Numbered from the stretch's first letter, positions 1 through 9,903 are shown. The stretch is 64,000 bases of DNA from Rhodococcus sp. BP22 (GCF_014281965.1 NZ_JACFTB010000001.1:310001-374000), one strand, 5' to 3'. Translations and numbers: made by a program. Notes: generated by a model from the letters alone, not told the origin.

Positions 1-1006
1 GGGGCTGACCATCGGGCGCACGTCCGCTCTCCTCGCCGGACTCCCCCACAGCGTCCCCGGATTCGCCATCGACCGCATGTGTGCGGGCGCGATGACGTCC
101 GTGACGACGACAGGTTCCGGAATCGGATTCGGTCAATACGACGTCGTCATCGCCGGTGGTGTCGAGCACATGGGCCGTCACCCGATGGGCGAGGGCGTAG
201 ACCCCAACCCACGCTTTCTCACCGACAGGCTCGTCGATCCGAGTGCACTCGTCATGGGCAACACGGCCGAGAATCTGCACGATCGGTTTCCGAGTATCAC
301 CAAGGATCGCACCGACGCCTACGCCGTCGCGAGCCAGAACAAGTACGAGGCCGCCAAGAAGGCCGGCTTCATCGCCGACACACTCGTACCGGTAGCCACC
401 AAGTCCGCTGCTGGTTGGGGTCTGGCCACCGAGGACGAGCCACCGCGTCCCGGAACAACCATCGACGATCTCGCCAAGCTCAAGACTCCGTTCCGCCCAG
501 CGGGCCGGGTCACAGCGGGAAATGCTGCGGGTCTCAACGATGGTGCCACTGCTGCGATCCTCGCCGGCGAGGACACCGCGCACGAACTCGGCCTGAACAT
601 CGGTATGCGTATGGTCGGCTTCTCGTTCGCAGGCGTCGACCCTGCTGTGATGGGCATCGGACCGGTCCCCGCTACTGAGAAGTTGCTCGGCCGTACCGGT
701 TTGAGCATCTCCGATATCGGGTTGTTCGAAATCAACGAGGCGTTCGCAGTGCAGGTTCTCGCATTCCTCGAGCACTACGGCATCGCCGACGACGATCCCC
801 GCGTCAACCAGTGGGGCGGCGCAATCGCCTGTGGACACCCCCTCGCCTCCTCTGGTGTGCGACTGATGACCCAGTTGAGCCGCCAGTTCGCTCAGCGCCC
901 CGACGTTCGTTACGGCCTGACGACCATGTGCATCGGTCTCGGCATGGGCGGAACCGTCATTTGGGAAAACCCGATCCACTCCGATTACTCAGGAGCGAAG
1001 GCATGA
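1..1006 (+). CDS. fadA: acetyl-CoA acyltransferase (thiolase), 5' end outside window
   Basis: Thiolase of fatty-acid beta-oxidation, cleaving 3-ketoacyl-CoA with CoA to acetyl-CoA and a shortened acyl-CoA. The reading frame is open from base 2 of the window, so the N-terminus is missing. The nucleophile cysteine lies in DRMCAGAMTS just inside the window. The NEAFAVQ motif and the C-terminal GHPLASSG and CIGLGMGG motifs, which hold the second catalytic Cys and the His, are intact. The stop codon overlaps the fadB start as ATGA, so the two genes are translationally coupled. They probably encode subunits of a trifunctional-type complex like M. tuberculosis FadA/FadB. The family call is firm; substrate chain length cannot be read from sequence. 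Confidence 0.95.
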   Translation, partial: GLTIGRTSALLAGLPHSVPGFAIDRMCAGAMTSVTTTGSGIGFGQYDVVIAGGVEHMGRHPMGEGVDPNPRFLTDRLVDPSALVMGNTAENLHDRFPSITKDRTDAYAVASQNKYEAAKKAGFIADTLVPVATKSAAGWGLATEDEPPRPGTTIDDLAKLKTPFRPAGRVTAGNAAGLNDGATAAILAGEDTAHELGLNIGMRMVGFSFAGVDPAVMGIGPVPATEKLLGRTGLSISDIGLFEINEAFAVQVLAFLEHYGIADDDPRVNQWGGAIACGHPLASSGVRLMTQLSRQFAQRPDVRYGLTTMCIGLGMGGTVIWENPIHSDYSGAKA

Positions 1007-3108
1007 GCGACATCACCACAGCGTTCACGGACGAGGTAGTCACGAACGCGTTCACCAAGATCATCTTCGTACCCGGCCTCGAAGGCAGCATTGCCCTCAT
1101 CACGCTGGACAACGGCTACGACCACACCAAGCCTTCGACGTTCGGCCCGGCCGGACTCGCGCGGTTCGATGCCGCGCTCGACGAGGCCTTCGCAGCTGAT
1201 CCCGTCGCTATCGCGGTGACCGGTAAGCCGTTCATCTTCGCGGTCGGTGCCGACCTCAACGGCGTACCCAACATCAAGACCAAGGACGAGGCGCTCCAGA
1301 TCGGGCAGCTCGGCCACAAGGTGTTCCGTCGCCTGCGCGAGTCACCCATCCCGACGTTCGCTTTCATCAACGGCGCTGCACTCGGCGGTGGACTCGAAGT
1401 CGGATTGCACTCCCACTACCGAACTGTCGCTGACAACGCCGCAGCGTTGGGGCTCCCCGAGGCATTTCTCGGACTCGTTCCCGGTTGGGGCGGCACCCAG
1501 TTGCTACCCAACATCGTCGGCGCTTCCACCGCAGTGACCGTCATCATCGAGAACTCGCTCAACCAGAACCGCACGCTGAAGCCGCAACAAGCTGTGGACC
1601 TCGGCGTCGTCGACGCCATATTCGGCGGCGCCGACTTCATCGAGCAGTCTCTTGCATGGGCTGTTCGGGTGTTGAACGGCGACGTCGTTCCGAGTCGGCC
1701 CGAGATCGACCGCGGCCAGGCGTGGGACGACGCCATCGCGCGTGCGAAGGGCATCGTGGCCGGCAAAACCGGCAACTTCGCACCGGGCCCCGTAGCTGCG
1801 GTAGAACTGCTCGAGCTTGCCAAGAACACCGACATCACCGATTCTGCTTCGCTGGACAAGGCCTTCGCCGCAGAAGACGACGCACTGTCGACGTTGCTGG
1901 TGAAGGACGAACTTCGCGCCGGGTTGTACGCGTTCGATCTCACTCAGAAGCGCGCGAAGCGTCCCGCCGGCGCACCCGACAAGTCGCTGGCTCGCAAGAT
2001 CACGGGCGTCGGCATCGTCGGTGCCGGTTTGATGGCCAGTCAGCTTGCCTTGCTGTTCGTGCGTCAGCTGAAGGTGCCTGTCATTCTGACCGACATCGAC
2101 CAGGAACGCATCGACAAGGGCGTCGGTTACGTCCACGGTGAAATCGACAAGCTGCTCGGCAAGAAGCGCCTCTCCCCCGACGCAGCGAATCGACTGAAGG
2201 CGCTGGTGTCCGGATCGATCGACAAGGCCGCTTTCGCCAAGACCGATTTCGTCATCGAGGCCGTGTTCGAAAACCTCGATGTGAAGAAGAAGGTATTCGC
2301 CGAGGTCGAAGAATTCGTCTCCGCAGAAACGATTCTCGCGACGAACACGTCCTCGTTGTCGATCACCAAGATGGCTGCAGATCTGAAGCACCCGGAACGC
2401 GTTGTGGGGTTCCACTTCTTCAACCCCGTAGCCGTCCTTCCGCTTCTCGAGGTAGTCAAGGGCGAGAAGACCGACGATGCAACGCTGGCAACAGCATTCG
2501 CGACTGCGAAGACACTCAAGAAGTCCGCGGTTCTGTCCGCGGACCTTCCGGGGTTCGTGTTCAACCGCTTGGTGACCCGCGCATCCAACGAGATCATCGG
2601 GGCAATCGACGAGGGCACCCCCTTCGCCGTCGCCGACGGTGCAGTAGGCGAACTCGGTATGCCGATGAGCCCGTTGACTCTCCTCGCACTGGTCGGGCCT
2701 GCCGTCGCATTGCATACGGCCGAGACGCTTGCAGAGGCCTACCCGGATCGGTTCAAGGACTCCCCCGGATTCCGCGCCCTGGTCGAGGCGAAGAAGCCCG
2801 GCGTCTGGACGTACGGACCCGAGGGCCAGGTCGTCGACCCCGAGGTTGCGGCCCTATGGCCCCAGGGTGACTCACCATCGACTGCAGAGCAGGTGCTCGA
2901 TCGCACCCGCAACGCAATCGCCGACGAGATCCGAATCATGCTCGACGAAGGTGTCGTCGCAGCACCCGAGGACATCGACCTCTGCCTGCTACTCGGCGGT
3001 GGGTTCGGATTCTGGAACGGCGGCATCACGCCGTACCTCGATCGCAGCGGCGCATCGGAAGCGGCCACCGGACAGCGGTTCCTCGCTCCCGGCGTTGCCA
3101 GCGTCTGA
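1003..3108 (+). CDS. fadB: 3-hydroxyacyl-CoA dehydrogenase / enoyl-CoA hydratase fusion
   Basis: Bifunctional beta-oxidation enzyme of about 701 aa. The N-terminal crotonase domain (about 15-290) has the oxyanion-hole region NGAALGGGLEVGLH. The central Rossmann domain begins at GIVGAGLMASQLALL (about 340) and is followed by the HAD signature FHFFNPVAVLPLLEVVKG and a C-terminal HAD domain. I placed the start at the ATG overlapping the fadA stop: AGGAG sits 7 nt upstream, and the protein then begins just before the crotonase fold. An open frame extends further upstream but lies inside fadA. Transcription probably ends at the hairpin just downstream. Confidence 0.95.
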   Translation: MSDITTAFTDEVVTNAFTKIIFVPGLEGSIALITLDNGYDHTKPSTFGPAGLARFDAALDEAFAADPVAIAVTGKPFIFAVGADLNGVPNIKTKDEALQIGQLGHKVFRRLRESPIPTFAFINGAALGGGLEVGLHSHYRTVADNAAALGLPEAFLGLVPGWGGTQLLPNIVGASTAVTVIIENSLNQNRTLKPQQAVDLGVVDAIFGGADFIEQSLAWAVRVLNGDVVPSRPEIDRGQAWDDAIARAKGIVAGKTGNFAPGPVAAVELLELAKNTDITDSASLDKAFAAEDDALSTLLVKDELRAGLYAFDLTQKRAKRPAGAPDKSLARKITGVGIVGAGLMASQLALLFVRQLKVPVILTDIDQERIDKGVGYVHGEIDKLLGKKRLSPDAANRLKALVSGSIDKAAFAKTDFVIEAVFENLDVKKKVFAEVEEFVSAETILATNTSSLSITKMAADLKHPERVVGFHFFNPVAVLPLLEVVKGEKTDDATLATAFATAKTLKKSAVLSADLPGFVFNRLVTRASNEIIGAIDEGTPFAVADGAVGELGMPMSPLTLLALVGPAVALHTAETLAEAYPDRFKDSPGFRALVEAKKPGVWTYGPEGQVVDPEVAALWPQGDSPSTAEQVLDRTRNAIADEIRIMLDEGVVAAPEDIDLCLLLGGGFGFWNGGITPYLDRSGASEAATGQRFLAPGVASV

Positions 3109-3168
3109 GTCGAACCCCAGACGGGTCTGACTCGAACCCCAGACGCGTCTGACTCGAACACTGGGAGA
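3103..3168. repeat. 22-bp tandem repeat, about 2.7 copies
   Basis: Three head-to-tail units start at 3103, 3125 and 3147, each beginning GTCTGA(G/C)TCGAAC. The first two differ at only two positions; the third diverges after the first 13 bases. The array begins in the last codons of fadB (the stop codon is inside unit 1) and runs into the terminator stem. Confidence 0.85.
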
Positions 3169-3198
3169 CGGCCCGCACTTTCGCTGTGCGGGCCGTCT
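3166..3198 (+). terminator. intrinsic terminator after fadAB
   Basis: A perfect 13-bp inverted repeat (AGACGGCCCGCAC with its complement) has a 7-nt loop and is followed by TTCGTTT. It lies 57 nt after the fadB stop and before the MFS gene. Confidence 0.85.
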
Positions 3199-3366
3199 TT
3201 CGTTTCGATACCCGTCGCCATTTCCCTCGCACACGGCGGTTGTCCTTTACGTGCGGTAACTCTTCGGGTGAAGATCCGCCGATTTCCACCACTTTCGAGC
3301 GGGTCGGGGCCATGATGGCCTAACCACCATCGCTGCTGGCTCACGACCTCGAAAGCTGGGTTCGCA

Positions 3367-4764
3367 ATGACGCAACCTACAGATCGCTACACCGCGAAAG
3401 TCATCGGAGTCACCGTCGCTGCCGCGGTCGGGGGATTTCTTTTCGGTTTCGACAGTTCTGTCGTCAACGGTGCGGTCGATTCCATTCAGGAAAATTTCGG
3501 GCTCAGCTCGTTCATCACCGGTTTCGCCGTGGCCATTGCGCTCCTCGGCTGCGCGGTAGGCGCATGGTTCGCAGGACGACTGGCCGATAGCTGGGGACGC
3601 AAACGCGTCATGTTGCTCGGCTCGGCCCTGTTCACGATCTCTTCCGTCGGTTCAGGTTTCGCATTCAGTGTTCCGGACCTGATGCTGTGGCGAGTCATCG
3701 GCGGATTGGGGATCGGGATCGCCTCGGTGATCGCGCCTGCGTACATCTCGGAGATCGCCCCAGCGAAGTATCGCGGCGGTCTCGCATCACTTCAGCAGTT
3801 GGCAATCACTATCGGTATTTTCGCCGCACTGCTCTCCGACGCGGTACTACAGAACGCTGCTGGCGGGCCGTCGAACGATCTGTGGTTCGGAATGGAAGCC
3901 TGGCGATGGATGTTCCTCGTCGGCGTCGTTCCCGCGCTCGTGTACGGCTTCCTCGCCACGCTCATTCCTGAGTCGCCCAGATACCTGGTAGGCAAGCATC
4001 TCGACGAAGAAGCCGCGCGCATTCTCGGTGAAATCTCCGGCGAATTGCATCCGAACGAGCGAGTCAAGGAAATTCGACTCACACTCAGAGCTGAAGCCAA
4101 ATCTTCGTTCGCGGACATACGAGGCCCCAAATTCGGTCTGCAACCCATCGTCTGGGTCGGTATCACCATGGCGATTCTGCAACAATTCGTCGGCATCAAT
4201 GCGATCTTCTACTACTCGACCACCCTGTGGAAATCGGTCGGGTTCAGCGAGAATCAATCCTTCGTCACCTCGGTGATCACCTCGGTCATCAACGTGAGCA
4301 TGACCTTCGTGGCGATTTTGTTCGTCGATCGATTCGGTCGAAAGAATTTATTGCAGATCGGTTCCATCGGAATGTTCGTCGGTCTGGTTCTTGCAGCAGT
4401 GTCGTTCACCCAGTCGATCGGGTCCGGGGACAACATCACCCTCCCCGATCCATGGGGTCCGGTCGCCCTCGTCGGTGCAAATCTGTTCGTCGTTTTCTTC
4501 GCAGCGACCTGGGGACCGATCATGTGGGTCATGCTCGGTGAAATGTTCCCCAACCGAATGCGCGCGGTCGCGCTGGGCATCAGTACCGCCGCCAACTGGG
4601 TCGCCAACTTCGCAATCACGCTGGCTTTCCCTCCACTGACCGAGACAATCGGCCTCGGATTCATCTACGCGTTCTTCGCGTTCTTCGCGTTGCTGTCCTT
4701 CTTCTTCGTCAAGTTCAAGATTCGCGAGACCAAGGGCATGGAACTCGAAGACATGGTTATTTGA
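3367..4764 (+). CDS. MFS sugar porter
   Basis: Twelve-helix major facilitator of the sugar porter family, 465 aa, in the cytoplasmic membrane. Visible signatures are GGFLFGFDSSVVNGA in TM1, DSWGRKR after TM2, PESPRYL at the end of the first half, QQFVGINAIFYYS in TM7, DRFGRK, and WVMLGEMFPNRMRA near TM10-11. It probably imports a hexose or polyol by proton symport, but the substrate cannot be fixed. It appears monocistronic, or co-transcribed with the YCII gene 27 nt downstream. No strong ribosome-binding site is visible. Confidence 0.9.
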   Translation: MTQPTDRYTAKVIGVTVAAAVGGFLFGFDSSVVNGAVDSIQENFGLSSFITGFAVAIALLGCAVGAWFAGRLADSWGRKRVMLLGSALFTISSVGSGFAFSVPDLMLWRVIGGLGIGIASVIAPAYISEIAPAKYRGGLASLQQLAITIGIFAALLSDAVLQNAAGGPSNDLWFGMEAWRWMFLVGVVPALVYGFLATLIPESPRYLVGKHLDEEAARILGEISGELHPNERVKEIRLTLRAEAKSSFADIRGPKFGLQPIVWVGITMAILQQFVGINAIFYYSTTLWKSVGFSENQSFVTSVITSVINVSMTFVAILFVDRFGRKNLLQIGSIGMFVGLVLAAVSFTQSIGSGDNITLPDPWGPVALVGANLFVVFFAATWGPIMWVMLGEMFPNRMRAVALGISTAANWVANFAITLAFPPLTETIGLGFIYAFFAFFALLSFFFVKFKIRETKGMELEDMVI

Positions 4765-4791
4765 ACCGCTTCTCGCAGAGAGTGAAATGTC

Positions 4792-5076
4792 ATGTCCACG
4801 TTTGTCGTCGAATACTCCTACACACCAGAATCATCATCCGGTAGAGACGATCATCGGACGGATCACCGTGCATGGCTCACCGAGATGATCCGACGCGGGA
4901 TCGTGCGATCTTCCGGACCGTTGGCGGACCACACTGGCGCAAAGTTCATAGTCGAGTCGACGGACTTGGACACGGCTAGTCGATTGTTCACCTATGATCC
5001 GTTCGTTCGCGCTCATCTCGTCAAGGATGTACGCGTCGCCGAATGGTCGCCTCCCACTGACGATTCCAGCAACTGA
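4792..5076 (+). CDS. YCII-related small protein
   Basis: A 94-aa protein with the YCII/dimeric ferredoxin-like pattern: an N-terminal beta strand (FVVEYSY), the helix HRAWLTEMIRRGIVRSSGPL, and a C-terminal strand after DPFVRAHL. Members are usually small dimers with a conserved His-Asp pair; their reactions are mostly unknown. It lies 27 nt after the MFS gene and may be co-transcribed with it. A GAGAGTGA ribosome-binding site precedes the ATG. The specific function is unknown. Confidence 0.75.
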   Translation: MSTFVVEYSYTPESSSGRDDHRTDHRAWLTEMIRRGIVRSSGPLADHTGAKFIVESTDLDTASRLFTYDPFVRAHLVKDVRVAEWSPPTDDSSN

Positions 5077-5130
5077 GGTGACAATTCGATCCACAATCGG
5101 CCGGCACACGTTCTTCGCACCAACGAGGAT

Positions 5131-7011
5131 TCAGGGCGACTTGGACCATCCTACGATTTGCTGTGCGATGTCTTCCGAAGTCAAACCGAGCTCACGAAAA
5201 ATCTGCTCACGAGAAGCATGATCCAGGAATCTCTGTGGCACACCGATGTCATGGCAGATCGTGTCGACACCTGCGGCGCGGACCGCGGCAGATACGCTCG
5301 ATCCGATTCCGCCGTGTAGACCCGAATCTTCGATCGTGACGACGAGACGAAAATCCTTGGCCATCTCGAGGAGCGACTCCGGTACCGGAAGCACCCAGCG
5401 CGGATCGATCACTGTTACCGAAAGCCCCTGAGCTGCAAGCTTTTCAGCTGCATCGACCGCCAATGAAGCGAAGGCCCCCACAGCGACGATGAGAACATCG
5501 CGCTCTCCGGACTCCGGCTCGACAAGGACGTCGACAATACCGTCGAGTCGTCGCAGCGCTGGAACATCATCCGTCACAGCACCTTTGGGGAATCGCAGTG
5601 CCGTGGGACCGTCGTTTATCGCCAAAGCTTCGGCGAGCTCCTCCCGAAGGGTTGCACAGTCACGAGGAGCGGCGACACGCATTCCTGGCACTATCCCCAG
5701 CAGCGACATGTCCCACATGCCGTTATGACTGGCTCCGTCGCTGCCGGTGACACCTGCACGGTCGAGAACCAAGGTGACCGGCAAGTTCAGCAACGCCACA
5801 TCCATGAGCAACTGATCGAATGCACGATTGAGGAACGTCGAGTACACGGCTACGACCGGATGCATCCCGCCGAGCGCGAGGCCCGCCGCCGAGGTCATGG
5901 CATGCTGTTCCGCGATACCGACATCGAAAAGCCGACCGGGGTATTTCTCGCCGAATGCCGCCAGACCTGTCGGGCCGGCCATCGCCGCACTGATCGCGAC
6001 GATGTCTTCTCGGTCAGCCGCGATATCGATGAGTTCACGAGAGAAGACCGACGTCCAGTCCGGTGCAGCCACCGAACGTGATTGTCCGGTAAGCGGATCG
6101 ATGACACCTGTGGCATGCATCTGATCAGCGACATTGTTCTCGGCGTGCGCGTAACCCATCCCCTTGCGCGTCACCGCGTGAACGATCACCGGGCCGCCGT
6201 AGTCCTTGGCACGTCGAAGTGCCGACTCGAGCGCAGGCTCATCGTGGCCGTCGACGGGTCCGAGGTACTTGATACCGAGATCGGTGAAGAGGACCTGAGG
6301 GCTCAACGCGTCTTTCACTCCGGCCTTCATGCCGTGCAACATCGCGTATGCGGTCTTGCCGACGAACGGAATCTTGCGCACGATGCGCCGACCGTTGTCG
6401 AGTACCCGCTCGTAACCGGGTTGTAGCCGAAGCGCTGCGAGATGCTCGGCGAGTCCGCCTATGGTCGGTGCGTAGGAGCGTCCGTTGTCGTTGACGACGA
6501 TGACAACCGAGCGGTCCTTGCCTGCGGCGATGTTGTTGAGGGCCTCCCAACACATGCCACCTGTCAGGGCACCGTCGCCGACGACGGCTACGACATGCCT
6601 GTCGGTTTGCCCTTTCAGCTCGAAAGCTTTTGCCAGTCCGTCTGCGTACGACAGCGAAGCCGATGCGTGTGAAGACTCGACCCAGTCGTGCTCACTCTCC
6701 GCGCGTGAGGGATAGCCCGAAAGACCGCCCTGCTTGCGCAGCGAATCGAAGGCTCCGGTCCGACCGGTAATCATCTTGTGTACGTAGGCCTGATGGCCGG
6801 TGTCCCAGATGATCGGGTCGTGTGGCGAGGAGAAGATACGGTGTATCGCCAGCGTCAGCTCGACGACACCGAGATTCGGTCCGAGGTGACCTCCCGTCGC
6901 CGACACCTTGTCGACGAGGAACTCACGGACCTCGACTGCCAGGTCTGCCACTTCGGACGGGGCCAGTCGGCGCAAGTCCTCGGGCGTCTGGATTCGAGCT
7001 AGGACACCCAA
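5131..7011 (-). CDS. dxs: 1-deoxy-D-xylulose-5-phosphate synthase
   Basis: First enzyme of the MEP isoprenoid pathway, a thiamine-diphosphate enzyme condensing pyruvate and glyceraldehyde 3-phosphate. The 626-aa protein has GHQAYVHKM near the N-terminus, the TPP/Mg motif [16 protein letters not shown], and the transketolase pyrimidine-binding region [17 protein letters not shown]. It closely follows mycobacterial Dxs1. The first codon appears to be TTG: no in-frame ATG or GTG precedes it, and GGAGGGAG lies 8 nt upstream. It is divergent from the glutaminase gene across 215 bp. A short convergent gap separates it from the YCII gene. Confidence 0.95.
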   Translation of the reverse strand: MGVLARIQTPEDLRRLAPSEVADLAVEVREFLVDKVSATGGHLGPNLGVVELTLAIHRIFSSPHDPIIWDTGHQAYVHKMITGRTGAFDSLRKQGGLSGYPSRAESEHDWVESSHASASLSYADGLAKAFELKGQTDRHVVAVVGDGALTGGMCWEALNNIAAGKDRSVVIVVNDNGRSYAPTIGGLAEHLAALRLQPGYERVLDNGRRIVRKIPFVGKTAYAMLHGMKAGVKDALSPQVLFTDLGIKYLGPVDGHDEPALESALRRAKDYGGPVIVHAVTRKGMGYAHAENNVADQMHATGVIDPLTGQSRSVAAPDWTSVFSRELIDIAADREDIVAISAAMAGPTGLAAFGEKYPGRLFDVGIAEQHAMTSAAGLALGGMHPVVAVYSTFLNRAFDQLLMDVALLNLPVTLVLDRAGVTGSDGASHNGMWDMSLLGIVPGMRVAAPRDCATLREELAEALAINDGPTALRFPKGAVTDDVPALRRLDGIVDVLVEPESGERDVLIVAVGAFASLAVDAAEKLAAQGLSVTVIDPRWVLPVPESLLEMAKDFRLVVTIEDSGLHGGIGSSVSAAVRAAGVDTICHDIGVPQRFLDHASREQIFRELGLTSEDIAQQIVGWSKSP

Positions 7012-7214
7012 CGAGATCGCTCCCTCCGGCCGGTAAACTTCGGTCCTTGCAGTCTTGCCTTGTTCGATGCGAACTGTCTTGTCTCCCCAGTCTACGTAGC
7101 GTCCCGTGGAGCGACGCCGAGATAGCTCCTACTGATCGACAATACTGCGGTCCGGCACATGCACCCAACAATCGCGGCGCGTCCATCGTCACATCGAAAA
7201 AGGTGGCCGGAGCA

Positions 7215-7220
7215 TAGGGT
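7215..7220 (+). promoter_or_regulatory. -10 hexamer TAGGGT, leaderless glutaminase start
   Basis: TAGGGT ends 6 nt before the glutaminase ATG and no Shine-Dalgarno sequence is visible, so transcription probably starts at or next to the start codon. Confidence 0.6.
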
Positions 7221-7226
7221 CACCTC

Positions 7227-9053
7227 ATGACAACTGTCGTGGACCAAATCCTGAAGGACGTGTTCGACGCATGCCGAGACAATACGTCGGGTGCGGTTGC
7301 CGACTACATCCCGGAGCTCGCGGCAGTCGCACCCGACGGCTACGGGATAGCCCTTGCGACCAGCGATGGCTATGTCTACGAAATTGGCGACACCGCGACC
7401 CCCTTCACTATTCAGTCGATCTCGAAGCCGTTCACCTACGCATTGGCGCTGACAGATCGCGGTGAGGCTGCAGTTGCCCGCAAGATCGATATCGAACCGT
7501 CGGGTGAGCCGTTCAACGAGATCAGTTTGGACCCGATCACCGAACGTCCCAGAAATCCGATGATCAATGCCGGCGCAATCACCTCGGCGTCGTTGATCAA
7601 AGGGCGCACGAGGAAACATCGGTTCGAACGGATCAGGGCGGCGTACTCACGTTATGCGGGCCGAGAGCTCACCTTCAACGAGAGCGTGTACGCCTCCGAA
7701 GCCAGAACCGGAAATCGAAACCGCGCGATCGGATACATGCTGCGGTCCTTCGACATCATCGAGGAGGATCCAGACGCGGCCGTCGACCTCTACTTTCGTC
7801 AATGCTCGATCGATGTGACCGCGGCCGATCTGGCCATGATGGCGGCCACCATGGCCAACAACGGCGTGAACCCACGAACCAGGGAACGAGCTTTGGCACC
7901 CGCCCTCGTCGAACGAGTACTCAGCGTGATGACCACATGCGGTATGTACGACGGTGCAGGTGATTGGGTTGCGCGAGTCGGCATGCCGGCCAAGAGCGGG
8001 GTCGGAGGTGGACTGCTCGCAGTGTTGCCGGGGCAGATGGGGATTGCGGTGTATTCCCCCCGTCTCGATCAACACGGGAGCAGCGTGCGAGGAGTGGCGA
8101 CCTGCCGCGAATTGTCCACCAGGCTCGAACTTCACTTCCTGCATGTGACTCGTGCAGCCCGTTCGGCAATTCGCGCTCGTTACACGCTCACCGAAGTACC
8201 TTCTCGAAAGCGCAGAAGCGACGTCGAACAAGATGCCCTCGCCGAGTTCGGCACTCGCGCAAGAGTATACGAACTACACGGCGACCTACTGTTCTCGGGC
8301 GCCGAGACAGCGATACGCGAGATCGGCAACCTCGACGACGAGCTCGACACGTTGGTCATCGATGTCCGCGGGGTCGGCGAGGTCAGTGACGTCGCACGCA
8401 GCATGTTCGACGCCCTGCACAGTCACCTGGCTGAACGTGGATGCCAGGCCTCGCTGGTCGACCCACAGGGAGTCATGGGGCACAAGGTTTCCAGTATCGA
8501 CCCGAACGCTGGAGCGGGCCGGGTTTTCTCCGACGCAGGCTCGGCCATTCGTTGGGCGGAAGAACTGCTACTCGACCGCTACTGCGCAGGTCCGCGGCAA
8601 CCGGAGACGATCTCGGTGTCGGAACATCCGGTCCTGAGCGGACTGACCCCCGATCAGCACAAGGAAGTGGAAGCGCTGATCGACATCCGGGAGTATCCCC
8701 GCGGCCACGTGATCGTGCGCGGCGGAGACTCGGCGTCGGGGCTGTTCCTGGTGCTCGCAGGTGAAGTCAGCTCGATCTTTGTGGCCGACGACGGTTCGCG
8801 TCATCGAATAACCACGCTGTCGCCGGGCATGAGCTTCGGTGAGATGCCGCTCTTGGCCGGCACATCCTTCATGCTCGACTTCTGCGCGGACACGCCGTTG
8901 ACCGTAGGGGTGCTTTCGGTCGCGGACTTCGATGCACTGACGAAAAACGCACCTGCCGTGAAACTGGAGCTACTGACCAACCTCGCTACGGGGGCATACC
9001 TGCAGATGAACACCGCCATAAAGTCGCTTGGCCAGTTCGAAACGCGGCGCTGA
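7227..9053 (+). CDS. glsA: glutaminase with STAS and cyclic-nucleotide-binding domains
   Basis: Hydrolyses L-glutamine to glutamate and ammonia. Residues 1 to about 305 form a serine beta-lactamase-like glutaminase with the nucleophile pair Ser64-x-x-Lys67 in QSISKPF. About 345-440 is a STAS-like domain (LDTLVIDVRGVGEVSDVARSM), and about 465-590 is a cyclic-nucleotide-binding fold (IREYPRGHVIVRGGDSASGL, then FGEMPLL). At 608 aa it is twice the length of the single-domain enzyme. The extra domains imply control by a nucleotide and/or a partner protein, as seen in some other actinobacterial glutaminases. It is probably a leaderless single gene. A hairpin at 9080-9114 lies just after it. Confidence 0.92.
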   Translation: MTTVVDQILKDVFDACRDNTSGAVADYIPELAAVAPDGYGIALATSDGYVYEIGDTATPFTIQSISKPFTYALALTDRGEAAVARKIDIEPSGEPFNEISLDPITERPRNPMINAGAITSASLIKGRTRKHRFERIRAAYSRYAGRELTFNESVYASEARTGNRNRAIGYMLRSFDIIEEDPDAAVDLYFRQCSIDVTAADLAMMAATMANNGVNPRTRERALAPALVERVLSVMTTCGMYDGAGDWVARVGMPAKSGVGGGLLAVLPGQMGIAVYSPRLDQHGSSVRGVATCRELSTRLELHFLHVTRAARSAIRARYTLTEVPSRKRRSDVEQDALAEFGTRARVYELHGDLLFSGAETAIREIGNLDDELDTLVIDVRGVGEVSDVARSMFDALHSHLAERGCQASLVDPQGVMGHKVSSIDPNAGAGRVFSDAGSAIRWAEELLLDRYCAGPRQPETISVSEHPVLSGLTPDQHKEVEALIDIREYPRGHVIVRGGDSASGLFLVLAGEVSSIFVADDGSRHRITTLSPGMSFGEMPLLAGTSFMLDFCADTPLTVGVLSVADFDALTKNAPAVKLELLTNLATGAYLQMNTAIKSLGQFETRR

Positions 9054-9079
9054 CCATCAAGTGCGGGCCCCGTTGAAGC

Positions 9080-9114
9080 GAGGGCGCCGGCGGAAAATCT
9101 CCACCGGCGTCCTC
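9080..9114. terminator. hairpin between convergent glutaminase and anti-sigma genes
   Basis: Arms of 14 bp with two mismatches (GAGGGCGCCGGCGG against CCACCGGCGTCCTC) flank a 7-nt loop. No long T run follows, so it may act as a bidirectional or weak terminator. Confidence 0.55.
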
Positions 9115-9144
9115 GTCCACACAGCTTCAGCAGTCACATTATTG

Positions 9145-9903
9145 CTAGGCGCCCAATGTCGCCATTGTCAGCACCTCGGTAGGTTGCGGTGAGCCGCCTG
9201 CGGGTTCGAGCGAGAACGCGAAGTTGGTTGCTCCCCCCATACCCTCGATGACCGTCTGGCCGCCTTCCGCCAGTTGCGCCGACGTGACCAGCCCTACCGA
9301 CCGTGGAGTTCCTTCGACGAACCACATCTGGTAGTCCTTGCCCGCCTCCGGTGCCGCCACACCGTCGAGTTCCACTACGGCAGAGTCTGCTTCACGTGAA
9401 TACGAGATTTTCGCAGTACCTCCACCGGGGAAGCTCGCTATGGATTCTTGCGTGTCACCGTACGCAATCACCTGCTCGGCCTGCGTCGGGCTTGGATCGT
9501 TCCCGATCACTTGCGTCGCGACGACACCTCCACCGACCACAACGACCACTGCCGCCGCCGCAGCCATCAACGAGGAACGCAACCTGGTGCTTCGTCGATC
9601 ACGGTGACCCTTCATGCTCGTCACGTTCGACGCGGTCGACGCAGGTGGGGTCACCTGAGGTGTACGCGGAACCTCGTCGAGAATCCGTGCACGAACCTCT
9701 GCTGGGGGCTCGACGGCATCGAGCACCGACGCCAGCGCCAACGTCTCCTGAATTTCCCCGACGAGAATGCCGAACTGGACGCGGGCGGTATCGTCGACCG
9801 ACTCGAGATCGCGCTCGATCTCTGCTTGTTCTGCTGCACTGACCGCATGGAGGGCAAATACCTCCGCGGAATCGAGCAGTCGCTGTCGTATTGCTTCGCT
9901 CAT
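9145..9903 (-). CDS. rskA: anti-sigma-K factor (RskA family)
   Basis: Membrane anti-sigma factor of about 252 aa. It has an N-terminal cytosolic sigma-binding region (about 1-110, helical, VFALHAVSAAEQAEIERDL), one membrane helix (about SLMAAAAAVVVVVGGGVVAT), and an extracytoplasmic RskA domain with the typical DYQMWFVEGTPRSVG. The ATG overlaps the sigma-factor stop as ATGA; this start fits the family better than upstream in-frame codons. It is expected to hold the adjacent SigK-like factor inactive until proteolysis or redox change releases it. No metal-binding HxxxCxxC zinc motif is seen, which is normal for RskA. Confidence 0.9.
   Translation of the reverse strand: MSEAIRQRLLDSAEVFALHAVSAAEQAEIERDLESVDDTARVQFGILVGEIQETLALASVLDAVEPPAEVRARILDEVPRTPQVTPPASTASNVTSMKGHRDRRSTRLRSSLMAAAAAVVVVVGGGVVATQVIGNDPSPTQAEQVIAYGDTQESIASFPGGGTAKISYSREADSAVVELDGVAAPEAGKDYQMWFVEGTPRSVGLVTSAQLAEGGQTVIEGMGGATNFAFSLEPAGGSPQPTEVLTMATLGA

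Noticed and set aside
811..1002. Upstream extension of fadB giving 765 aa
   Set aside because: It lies within fadA in another frame, lacks family similarity, and the ATG at 1003 has AGGAG and an ATGA overlap.
1504..2715. 403-aa open frame opposite fadB
   Set aside because: It is antisense to strongly conserved fadB codons, with no motifs and odd composition; a high-GC shadow.
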